Shown here in pieces: positions 1-12,100 of a DNA stretch of 64,000 nucleotides (position 1 is the first letter of the stretch; every line of letters begins with the position of its first letter). Source of the DNA: Okapia johnstoni (lineage: Eukaryota; Chordata; Mammalia; Artiodactyla; Giraffidae); the NCBI GenBank assembly GCA_024291935.2, contig CM044322.1:28457405-28521404 (forward strand), in the 5' to 3' direction. The position numbers were made by a program, and so were the translations under genes. The notes beneath the pieces are model-generated. The model had not been told where the DNA came from. It made no database searches and saw only the letters and a list, made by a program, of their open reading frames with translations.

Positions 1-60
1 CCCTCTTGGGGGGCATATGTGGGGGGGTCCCACGGCCCCTCTTGGGGGGGGTGTATTGAG
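1..60. repeat. short tandem G-rich duplication at the window edge (MMEL1 intron 10)
   Basis: The block CCCTCTTGGGGGG occurs at positions 1-13 and again at about 38-50, separated by a G-rich spacer. This suggests the end of a minisatellite that continues beyond the left edge. It lies in the MMEL1 intron that follows the last coding exon visible here. Confidence 0.5.
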
Positions 61-98
61 GCTAAGAGGAGAGGCAGGCGGGTGGGGGTGGGGCTCAC

Positions 99-188
99 CT
101 TCAGACCAAACCTGTTCTGGAGCTCCTCCAGGTCCATCCTGTGGTACAGGGCGGTGACGTCGTGGCGCTCCTCCTGGGGGGCCGTGGC
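99..188 (-). CDS. MMEL1: MMEL1 coding exon 10 (residues 318-347)
   Basis: A 90-nt exon, phase 0 at both ends. The acceptor is CTGCAG before 188 and the donor GTGAGC starts at 98. It encodes [15 protein letters not shown] and ends FGLK, within the M13 N-terminal domain. It is the last exon in the window; the next one lies to the left. Confidence 0.95.
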
Positions 189-3100
189 CTGCAGCAGGGC
201 GGGTGGTCACAGGGGCCGGCATGGCCGGCTGGTCCCCCTGCGCTCCCCCACCCGGGGCATGGCCTCACGTTGGCCAGCTGTGTCTCCAGCTCCAGCACCT
301 GGGCCATGTCTTCCTGTACCAGGTCACTGTTCTCGGGGAGGTTCAAGTCCGCCCGCAGCATTGTGGCCACCGACACCATGAACTGCAGGTAGGCTTCCCG
401 TACCTGGGCCAAAGGACGCAGGACAAAGTCTGGTGGCCTCGGCTGCTTTGGCCCCCACGGTGCTCTCTGTGGGGGTGGGGTGGGCATATGACAGAGAGCA
501 GCCCTCAGGTGCTCACCCGGACAGGCGTTCCAGACGGCTTGTGCCTCCCAGAACAGGGGCCCTCAGTGCTGGGGCTCACGCTCCCCACCAAGCCTGGGTG
601 GGGGGCTTCGAGTTCTATGTGGACAGCGCCTGCTTCTGACCCACACCAGGCACTAAGGGCTGGGCTTCCCGCTCTATCCCTCCTGTGTGTGACCAGGGCC
701 TGAGACCTAATCCAGAGGACCGCACAGCCACATGCAAAGTGTGGGGCACACAGTAGGTGCTGGAAAAGGCCCAGGGTTCAGGGGGGCTTCCCCAGCCAGG
801 CTGGCCTCAGCTGGGCACTGAGAATCAGTCCTGAGGACGTGTGCCCGTCTTGGACTCGCCTTCTTTGTGGCCCATCATTTGTGGGTGGGAACCACAGAGG
901 CCTCCTCCTCCCAGTTGCTTGGTGTCAGGCTGGGCTAGTGCTCACAGGCTAGTGTTGGTGGGCTCTGCTCCCTGGCTGCCACATGTGAGCCCATCCACAT
1001 GCTCCAGACCCTGCTGCTCTGAGCTGGGTTCCTTGGTCTGATCTCCCACCCCACGCCCCCTACACAGGTCCTGGTGATCACCCTTGTCCTTTCTCTTGGC
1101 TGGTCCCATCCTTCACAGCCTAGCTCACAGCCTGCCACTTGCAGGAGGCCCACCATATTGCTTCCGGGTCGTGGGTCATGTCACTTCCTGCCTTTCCAGC
1201 CAACTCCCAGTTTTTCCTCTCTTCCCCTCTTCCCCTCGCTGGCCCTGTCCTCGCCACTATTTGGTTCCCCATTTCTCTCCTCCTGCGTGCACAAGCAGGA
1301 TGGCTCAGGGAGCAGACTTAGGGCCCAGTTGGTGTCTGTTCAGATCTCTACAGGCCCTGAGCTGGCTGCATGGACTCTAGTCCTGTCCTGGTGAGGGGGC
1401 AGGCAGGGTGAGCCCCTCGGGGCTGCAGGGCTGAGCTGATTGACAAGCCTAGTTCCAGGGGTCCAGGGGCACCCCTGCAACAGTGACAAAGGCAGGGGTC
1501 CACGTCTGCATGTCCAGCCCTCAGCACTGGGCTTGAGCAATGCAGGTGCCCACAAAGGCTAGCTGTGGGACAAAGGTAGGGCAGACACACAGGGAGCTGG
1601 GCCTCAGGGGGCCCTCAAATGACAGGCAGGGAGCACTGGAGCAGAGGGGGCAGGCGGGAAAGTGCCAGGGGTACAGGGCTGATCCAGCATCGGGCAGCCC
1701 TTGACTCACCTTCTGGTTGTTGCCCTCCTTGAAGTAGTACTCTCGGGATGGCATGCCCAGGGTGGGTTGGTCTATCTGCAGACAGAGCGTGGGAACCTGG
1801 GCATGGAGCCAGGTCCCCAGCCTCGCCCCTCCCCCAGACTGTGCCTGGCGGGAACCTGAGCTCCATGTGGAGTGCATGCAGGCACCAGCCCCAACTTTTG
1901 CCCTGGGCTGGACTGCAGGTGGGCTGAGGGGTGGGCTGAGGGGAAGCCAGGGGGCACTTGCCCACCTGCAGGGACTTGGGCACCCTCTCCCACCCCTCAA
2001 AGTGAGGACACATTCCACACAGGTCCTCTGTGGCCTTCTAGCTGTGGACAGTGGTAGCTCTCTGAGGTCAGACTTTCTGAGCTGGTGCCAAAGGCCTGGA
2101 CAGAGTGTCCCGAAGACCAGCTCAGCACATGGGCTTACTCCTGGTCAGGACCCAGGTCCCAGAAACCCAGATGGTTGGCACCGGTCCTCTGTACTGCAGG
2201 TGCGGATGAGAGCAGGGCCCTGGAGCACAACCGGCCCACCCGGCCCTGCGGAGCCCTGCCTCCCCGGCCCCCTGGCTCATACGTAGATGATGTGCCGGCT
2301 TGAGTTCTGGTCGTCGTTCCAGATGAAGAGGTCGATGAGCACCCGCCGGTTGAACTGTGCGTTCATCATGGCCAGCTGCTGTTCCAGCTCCCACTGGGGG
2401 CCTGAGGGTCAGCGCCCCATGCTGGAGACCCACTGGCTTTGGGGTCTAACCCAGCCCCTCGTCTGATGGGGAATCCCAGAACTCGGGGGTGTAGGGGACC
2501 CCAGTTTGTGGCAGCAAGCACACCAATGGGCCTTGGACGGGGGCTTGGGGTCGCCTTTCCCCACACTGTCCACAGGGAACAACAGTGTGGGAAGCAGAGC
2601 CTGCCCTGAGAGCTGGAGCCCTAGGTCTTTCATTAGGGCTCTGGAAGGGATGCCACTCTGTAGAGCTGGAAGGGACCAGCCACTCAGAGCCCACTAGCAG
2701 CTGCTGCATACTCCCCAGCTCGGGCCTAGAAGGCCTCGGCTCCAAAGAGCCCCAGGCCCAGGGCCACCTGCCCTGCCTTACCTACGCTCTTGTTCCACTT
2801 GTCCATGGCCACTGGCCAGCCTCCCACCACCTCCAGGATATTCAGCAGGGGCTGTGAGTCTCGCTTCTCTATCTCACCTGAAAGGGGAGGGAGGGGTCAC
2901 TCACCTGATGCCCAAGGGGTGTGTGTATGTATGTGACACCTGCTGCACATCCAGGTATGCTGACGCCCAGCACTAAGACCGACCCTCCCTACACAGACTC
3001 TGCAGAGTGGGACATGTGGGGCCCTGGAAAGAGCAGACGGGACACAGGCGGGGAGGGGCCCAGGGTTGATGAAAGCCCAGGTGCCACCAGGACGAGGGTA

Positions 3101-6100
3101 TTGGGGGCTGTGATCCAGAGCAGGCAGGACTCAAGAGGCCCAGGCAGCACTCTGGGCAGGGGTGGGGGACCAACTCGATGGTGGAGAAGCCCTCGAGCCC
3201 TCCAATCCCAGCATCGGGTGGCTGAATTGCTGACAGAGCTTGACACACAACCTCCCAGTGTGGTAGTTCAGGAAGCTTGGGAGAACCTGGGTCAAGAATC
3301 AGTGTATGTGGGAACAGAGAGGCCTGTGGAGTAAGCAGAGGCTTCGGGGTGGGGAGGGACTGGCCAGTCACTTGATCTGGACAGGACTGAGAGCCGGCTG
3401 TTGGGGGAGCAGTCCAGGGGGAGGAGGGCCAGGATCTGGGGGAGTGAGAAGTATGGTATCCCACGTGGCTGGTGAGGGCACACCGGGCTTGCTTTCTTGG
3501 GTCCCAAGCTGAGAGCAGGGTCAAAACTTAGGGAGTCCTGGCTGTCTCGGGCCGGTTGTGACAAGAGTCACTGGCTTCCTGGGCTGGTTCCCATAGGTGA
3601 TGGACTGGCCACCAGGCTGCAGGCCGTGGTTCACAGCTGTACTTTTACACTCAGTCTGCCATTGTCCTTTTGAATATTTGGTCTCTCAGGTCAGAAACTC
3701 TATATGTGTGGGAACCCAGGACACCTCCTTCACTGGCAGATGCCAGCCAGACCAGATCAGGTGACCTCTTGTTTCCATGGGGAGGAGGGAGTGCACCAGC
3801 CAGAGATTTCACAGAGACACCCAGAGAATGTTGGGGCCCCCACAAGTCCCACTCTCAGGTACACCAGGAACAAACCCCTCCTTCCAGAGACCTCGGGGAA
3901 ACAGCCAGCCGTGAACCCTGGCACCGAGGAGCTGTCCCCAGAGCAGCCAAAAGCATGGGCTAGGCTTGAAAACCCCAAGGCAGGTGGCCAAGGGGAGATG
4001 GCTGCAGGGGCCCAAGTGTGTGAATCTTCTTAATAGAGACCAGTGCCCCAAGAAATCCCCCAACACCCCCGCCAACATACACACAGGCGTACACATATAC
4101 ACACAAATCACACAGACACATATACATACACACACACACACAAAGACACATACACATATACACACAAGCATACAAAGACGTACACACAAACACATATGCC
4201 TATACACACAAAGACATACATATGCATATGTATATAGACACGCACACATATATACAGACACACACACAAACTTAATACACATATCCACATATATATGTAT
4301 ACACAAATCACACAAATGCATAAATACACAGACATACATACACCAATACACATTCAAACGTATACACATTCAAATGTATACACACACATATATACACAAG
4401 CACACACACAATAGACATACATTCGCATCTATGCACACACATGCATCCCTCACTATCTCTCTCCTGCCTGAACACATGTCGCCCCCAAGGATCAGGGTGT
4501 GAGCTGGTCCTGGATAGCTGGCAGTCAGCCCATGCTCACAGGAAGCCTGGACCCTATGGTCAGGCAGCGGGGGCACACGGTCCCCCCAGGTGAGTTTGGA
4601 GTGGTGCTCTGTCCCCTGCTCTGCCGAGGGCCGTGGGGTCCTAGAACAGGGTCCTGGCAGGGCGGCCCCACTGGCCACTCACTCTCGTTCATGCAGGAGC
4701 GGTAGAGCACCTTGGCCTTCTGCACGGCTGGCCGGTCCTTGGTGGTGGAGTTCTCCAGCACCGCTGCGGGCAGAGAAGCCAAACAGAGGCCTCAGGTGAC
4801 TGCTGGTAGGGCGGAAGGGTCACAGTCCCAGCCCAGGGTGAGGCTTCATCCCAAGGGACTCCCTCTCCCCAGCCCGGTGGGTGAGGAGGGCTCTGCTGGC
4901 TATCCCCCTGCTCCCCGTGGTGGAGGCTGTGGTCACCTTTGAGGATGATCTCCAGCTCGTCCCGAAGGATGTCAAAGACGCTGTAGCGCGAGTTGGTCTC
5001 AGGGATCACGTGGCGCCGCAGCCAGCCTCCGCATGCGTACTGGTAGAAGTCGTCACACGGCTCCATGGACGGGTCCATGTTCTGGAGGATCCTGGCAGCT
5101 GTTCGTCCCCAGGGGGTGCGGAGGGAGAGGGGAGACCGGGTGTGGACAGCCCAATGGGTGGTCAGATATTCAGTCACAGCCAAGTGCCCTTGGAAGTGTT
5201 AGTCACCATGGGACCTCAGGGCGGTTGTAAGCAGGGGCTCCAGCTCTAGTGTGTGTTAGTCACTCAGTAATGTCTGACTCTTTGCAATTCCATGGACTGT
5301 AGCCCCCAGGCTCCTCTGTCCATGGGATTCTCCAGACAAGAACACTGGAGTGGGTTGCCATTTCCTTCTCCAAGGAATCTTCCCAGCCCAGGAACTGAAT
5401 CCAGGTCTCCTGCATTGCAGGCGGATTCTTTACCATCTGAGCCACCAGGGAAGCCCCCAGCTCTAGGGACCCCAGTTATCAGCCACACAACCTTGGACCC
5501 CTGTGACCGCTCTGATCCTCCCCTTCCACTTCTGCAAATCTGTGATGCTGGTGGTCCGAGCCCATCTGGCTTGCAGCAAGTGCTCGACGCTGGCCCTGCC
5601 CCAGAGCCCTGTATCGGGTCACTGTGTCCGTGGGGGATGGTGGCTGTCATCCACCACGGGGCTTCATTTCCGGTTGGAGGGCTGTCTTTGCCCCCAGAAC
5701 CCCAAGTGGCAGGGACAGTGGTGGGATGCTTTCAGCCAGGCTGGCCAGGCTGGACCCCCACTCAGGACCCTCCCTCACCTTCTGCTTTACATGGCTGGGA
5801 CCTCACAGGAGGCAGCACTACAGGGGTCTCTCCATGGCCCCAGTGTGGGCCGAAGAATCACATTTCCGAGTTTTTACACTAGTGTTTCTTTGTACCATTT
5901 TCACTGTGTTTTATCTGCAAACAGCTACATGTGGCACCCAATTTTAAGATGAATTCCTGGGAGAAAACTCGAGAGTGTGTGTTTGTGTGATCTTTCTGTA
6001 AATGTGAAAAAGAGCATGTGGGGTCCCTGTGGGCTTCAGTGGGCAGGGAGAGGCTTCCTGGGCAGCACAGGGGGTGAGACACCCGCAGAGGAGTCCCTGC

Positions 6101-6142
6101 CTGTGTTCACAGCCAGGTCTGCCCACCAGCTCAGTGCCGTGT

Positions 6143-6174
<32 letters not shown>

Positions 6175-9100
6175 ATACGTGTATATATGGGTGTATGTGT
6201 ATGTGTGTAGGTATGTGCATATGTGTATATGTATGTGTGTGTGTATATGTGTGTGTAGCTCCTCCTGGCCTCGGGCAGTGCCTACACCACCATCACCACC
6301 ACCCCCCTACCTGGGGCAACGCTCAGCAGGGAGGCTGGCTTACCTGCCATCACGCAGCCAGGGGTGGTGCAGGTATCGACCTTGTCCTTGGGGGTTTTGA
6401 TCTCTGCAGGTAAGGAATGATGAACGTGAATGCAGGACAAGGATGGTCAGGTGTCAGTGGCGTAGGCAGGGGTGGGCGGGGCACCCATGGGATAGGGATG
6501 GCTGGAGTGGGCAGGGTCAAGCTTCAAAGTCATCCCACCCCCATGTGGTCCAGATGGGCCCTGAGGGCATCCTCCCCAGGTTGCCCAGGCCTGGGGCCTT
6601 AAGTGAGGGTAAGCTTACTCTGGCTTGACCCCTGCAGTGACCCTGGAGCCCGTTTACACCCTCTGAGCCCCCTCTGAGGGCTGAAGCTGGCCATGGTGCC
6701 CTCCACCCTGTGGGCCCAGCCATCTCTCACCTATGAGCTGTCACCTCCTCCAGGCAGTCTACTCGTGCTGCCTGTTGCTGCACGCCCCTACTCTCTCCCT
6801 ACTCTCAACCCCCACCATCTGGCCATGTCCATGGAGCAGCTCCCGGTAGGGCTGCAGTGTGACTCCTACCGGTCCCCAGGCTCGGGGAAACATCCTGCAT
6901 CTAGCAGGCACGCACGACTACATCCCTACCACTGCCTCCCACCACCTCCTGGACACTGTGTCCTGGGCAGGACCATCCTCCTCCTGCACACTCTAGCTTG
7001 CAGTGGAACCCGGCCTGGCTATAGGCTCCCCAGCCCTTGCTGGTGGCCTGGCCCATGGGGGTGCAGATTCCTAGCCCCCTCCCTGTGTTGAGAGGGGAGG
7101 CGGGGCTACCTCGGGGTGCTCGTTTTACAGTGTTCTTCTCTTCCTTGGAGAAGCAAAGCCGGCTAGAAAAGATTGGCAGCCACTTCCCTGGAGAGAAACA
7201 CAGCACTCAGCTCTGAGGTGGTATGGCCTGTCTGGGGCAGCACAGGCATTCTCCTGCGGCAATGGGGGGCAGAATCGTGCATGGGGTGGTGGGCCCTGCC
7301 CACTGTAATGAGGGAAGGTCACCAGTCAACCAAGACAGGAGCCCCAGCAGAACTCAAATCTGAGTGGAGGGAGCAGGGCTCCCCTGGCTTGCCAGCCTCT
7401 CTCTCCGGGCCCACCTGCCTGGCACCCCCCTCCCGCTGCTGGACCCATAGGGGTCCTGAGGCAGGACCTCTTCCCCTAACGAAGTGCCTTCTGACATCCT
7501 CCTTGACTGGGGGATCACGGGCCTCACCCAGATCAGGGTGGGGTCTGCTAAGGCAGGGACAATGCACTCCTTTAGGGTGAAAGGATGTCCTCTGGGGGGT
7601 GGGGTAACTTCCTGACCCACTCTCCACACCTCAGCTCCAGCCCCACCACTTTTACTGGCAGCTGAGAGTGCAAAGCTGCCCTCCATCATTTGTCTACTGT
7701 GTGGGAGGGGCCACTGCTTGGTCAGCATTGGCCTGAAGGGGTTGTGAGAAGGACGGGCCAGTGGCAGAAGGGGGCTGATCAGGTCCAGGGAGAGTGCCCA
7801 CCAGCCCTGGCTACCTTCCCCACCAGGGAGACACACGGAGGGCCTTGTCCAGGTCAAGGCTGTGAGCACTACAACTGTGGGGGGGTGAAGGAGGCCCTGG
7901 ACATGCTGGTATCCCCCGGGGTCTGTGATCTGGGATAGGGGTGGGGAGAGGAGTTTCCCTGACATCTGTTTCTTCATCCCTGAGTCCAACTTGTGTTAAT
8001 ATCATCAACCAGCCCTGGTGCTGGACCCTGGAGAATCAGATCTAAGGCCTACACAGGCCCTGCCCTTAAGGGGCCCCTGGTTCAGTGGAAACAGAAGAAA
8101 AGTGATACGTAGATTGAGGCAAACTGTTTAAAAGCAAATCTGAGCTTTGGAGATGAGGAGGACAGTCGCACAGATCAGAAAGAGAAACGCAGTGCTGAGT
8201 GGGTGTGACATCTGTCTGCCCCATGAGCAGGTGCCAGTTACAAAAACCCACAGGGCTTCCAGACAACGGCCATGCCTTTGTGGAAGAGTGGACTAGCTAT
8301 CTGAGCTCTGGCCAAAGAGACAGCGGTGAGTTGGGGGTGGCATGGAGGACAGGAAGGAAGAGGCCTTTGCTTCTGATTAGGGCACGGATTGTGGCTCCCA
8401 CCTGAATAAGGACAGCAAGCTGGAGAAGCGACATGAGAATTTTAGAAAGCAGCAGACAGCTGAAGACATAAAGAAACCCAAATGAATTCCACAAAGAGCC
8501 AAGCCCTCCCAGGACCAGAGGGACCTGTGGCTGTTTCACCTGTGCCTGGAGCAGGAGGAGGGGCAGGGGGAGGGGCAGGAGGAGGAGCATGCCTCCTACA
8601 GAATGGAAGGATTTGTTACAAGCCCTTTGCACCTTCTGGGTAAAGAATCTACCTGCAAAGCAGGGAACACAAGAGATGCAGTTTTGATCCCTGGGTCAGG
8701 AAGATCTCCTGGAGAAGGAAATGGCAACCCACTCCAGTATTCTTGCCTGAAAAATCTCATGGACAGAGGAGCCTGGTGGGCTACAGTCCATGGGGTCCCA
8801 AAGAGTTGGACACAACTGAGTGACTAAGCATGCACGCCTGCATTGCACCTGCCCTTGGGCTGGTGGGAGGGATGCTGGATTCCAAGGAGCCCCCATCATA
8901 CAAGGCTCTGTTTCTTTCTCTGGGGCCTCCCCGATGCACTGCAGTGATGCAGATAAAGGCAGGGCCAGGGCAGGAAAGCTGGGAGAAATCCTCCCCCATG
9001 AGGAAGCAGGCAAATGTGACCCATAACCAAGAAAATAAACAAAAGCCAAAGTGGATTTGTTGGTGAACAGATATTAGAGTTATTTAACTTATTTAACTTC

Positions 9101-12100
9101 TATGCAGAGTACATCATGCAAAATGCCAGGCTGGATGAATCACAAACTGGAATAAAGATTGCTGGGAGAAATATCAACAACCTCAGATATGCAGATGATA
9201 TCACTCTAATGGCAGAAAGCGAAGAGGAACTAAAGAGCCTCTTGATGAGGGTGAAAGAGGAGAGTGAAAAAGCTGGCTTAAAACTCAACATTCAAAAAAC
9301 GAAGATCATGGCATCCAGTCCCATCACTTCATGGCAAATAGATGGGGAAAAATTGGAAACAGTGACAGATTTTATTTTGTTGGGCTCCAAAATCACTGTG
9401 TATGGTGACTACAGCCACGAAATTAAAAGATGCTTGCTCCTTAGAAGAAAAGCTATGACAAACCTGGACAGTGTACTAAAAAGCAGAGACATTTCTTTGC
9501 TGACAAAGGTTCATATAGTCAAAACTATGGTTTTTCCAGTAGTCATGCATGGATGTGAGAATTGGACCATAAAGAAGGCTGAGTGCCAAAGAATTCATGC
9601 TTTTGAACTGTGGTGTTGGAGAAGACTCTTGGGAGTCCCTTGGACTGCAAGGAGATCAAACCAGTCAATTCTAAAGGAAATCTAACCTGAATATTCATTG
9701 GAAGGACTGATGCTGACGCTGAAGCTCCAATGCTTCACCTGATGCGAAGAGCTGACTCATTGGAAAAGACCCTGAATAGTATACACTCTCTAGTATAAAG
9801 ATCAATGCAGCAAAATAGAGGATCCAAAAATGAACCCACACAAATATAGTCAACTGACATTTGACAAAGGCACAAAGGCAATTCAATGGCGAAAGTATAG
9901 TCATTCAATAAATGTTTCAAAATGAACAACTGGACGTTCAAATACAAAAACAAACCAAAAAATTAGACACAGGCCTTATGCCTTACACAAAAATTAACTC
10001 AAAATGAACCATAGAGATAAATATAATATACACAGTTTTAACATTTCTTGAAGTAGACAGGAGGAAATCTACATGACCTTGGTTTGGTAATGACCTTTAA
10101 AATAGGACACAAACAGCGTCACCCAGGAAAGAAAATACTTGACAAGTGAGACTTAACGAATTAGACTGAGGCTTGAGAATTAAAGTAAAAAACTTCTGCT
10201 CTGTGAAAGTCTTGCTAAGAATGAAAATATGAGCCACAAACTGAGAGAAAATATTTGCAAACATGTATTTGATGGAACACTGGTATTCAAAAGTTACAAA
10301 CAACTCTTAAAACTCAAAAGTAAGAGAACATAAAAGATATGAAGACACCTAACCAAAGAAAATATACAGTTGAAAAGTAAACATATGAAAAGATGCTTAA
10401 CATCATTTTTCATTAGAGAATGTACATTAAAACAACAGTGAGGTAGCATAACAGACCTATTTGAATGGACAAAATAAGCAACTGATGATATCGACTGCTA
10501 ATGAGGGTACAGAGCACTGGGAACTCTCACTTATTGCTGGTGGGGATGAAAAATGCTACAGTTGGAATTGTTGTCTTAGAAGACAGTTTGCCAGTATATT
10601 ACAAAACCACAGTCTTACAACATGACCAGCAACTCCACTCCTAGGTGGCTACACAACTGACTTCAAAACTTCTGTCTATGCAAAAACCTAAGTGTGAATA
10701 TTTACAGCAGCTTTATCTATAACTTCAAAAAAACTAGAAGCAACCCTGATGTCCTTCAATAGGATAATGAATAAACTGCATTACATTTATTGAATGGAAT
10801 TATCATTCAGCAATAAAAAGGAAAAAGCTATCAAGTCACAAAAAGATGTGAATGAATCTTAAGTTGTATATTGCTAAGTGAAAGAAGCCAGATTGAAAAA
10901 GCTACATACATTGATTCCAATTATATGACATTCCAGGAAAACAAAGCTATAGAGAAAGTAAACAATGATTTCCAGGGATTTGGTGGAAGGTATGAAGCAG
11001 AGGTGGTGCTGGTGGACTCAGGAGAGGTGAAGCACAGGGAAATTTAGGGCAGTGAAACTATTCTTTCTAATACCGTAATGGTGGATGTGACATATTAAAC
11101 ACTTGAAAAAACCCACAGAACTTTATACCAGAGAGTGTAAACACTGATGTATATACATTTTAAAAAGATCATTTAGAAGGGCAGGAGACCCCAGGATGAA
11201 GTGCAGCATGAGAATTTAAATATATCACATTGCGTGCAGTAACCTCACTGAAAGGGGTGGGGGCACATGCTGAGCTCACTCACCTTGGAAATGAGTAGAT
11301 TCCACAAGACTGAAGGCAAAAGAGCTGTATGCAGCACTGCACTCTAGTTGATAAAGTTCTCCCCCATGGGAATACATGTTAACAATTCTGAAACCATGAT
11401 ACGACTATGTTGGAATTGAATAAGTAGGCAAGTAAATAACAGAAGGCCAGGTGCATTAATGCTGCAAGAGGAGTTACAGATAAACAAGGAGAGGGGGCAG
11501 AATGATCCATGTGGTCATGGATTAGAGGTGAAGACATCAAAATAAATTCATGTTTAGCTTACATACACAGACAGATACATATACAAATGTTTATAGATAA
11601 AATGAAAGACATTAGCCTACAGATCTCAAAACTGCAATATATCTCAAGTAGGACAAATACAAAGAAACTGCATGTAGCAGCATTAAAATCAAACTACTGA
11701 GAACTACAGAGAGAGAGAGAGAGATTTGTAAAAGCAGCCAGAGGAGAAAAAGACTTCAATTCACGGGAGCTACAAAAAGAGTGGGGCTTCCCTGGTGGCT
11801 CAGTGGTAAAGACTCTGCCTGGAGATGTGGGTTCAATCCCTGGGGTGGGTAGATTCCCGGGAGAAGGAAATGGCAACCTGCTCCAGTATTCTTGTCTGGG
11901 AAATCCCATGAACAGAGGAGCTTGGTGGGCTACAGTCCATAGGGTTGCAAAGAGTTGGGCACAACTTAGCAACTAAATGACAGCAACAATAAAATTAATG
12001 GCTGGCTTCTCATCACAAATAATGTTGGTCAGGAGATGATGGAATGAACCCTTGAATGGATGCATGAAGGAAACAAACTATCAACTTAGAATTCTATATT

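Noticed and set aside
4100..4450. CRISPR-like or other regularly spaced repeat array
   Set aside because: The spacing is irregular and the content is a eukaryotic dinucleotide microsatellite.
3966..4502. long T/H- and C/V-rich frames on both strands
   Set aside because: They are read-through of the CA-rich microsatellite.
9116..9685. 189-codon reverse-transcriptase frame as a host gene
   Set aside because: It is the truncated end of a BovB retrotransposon, not a cellular gene.
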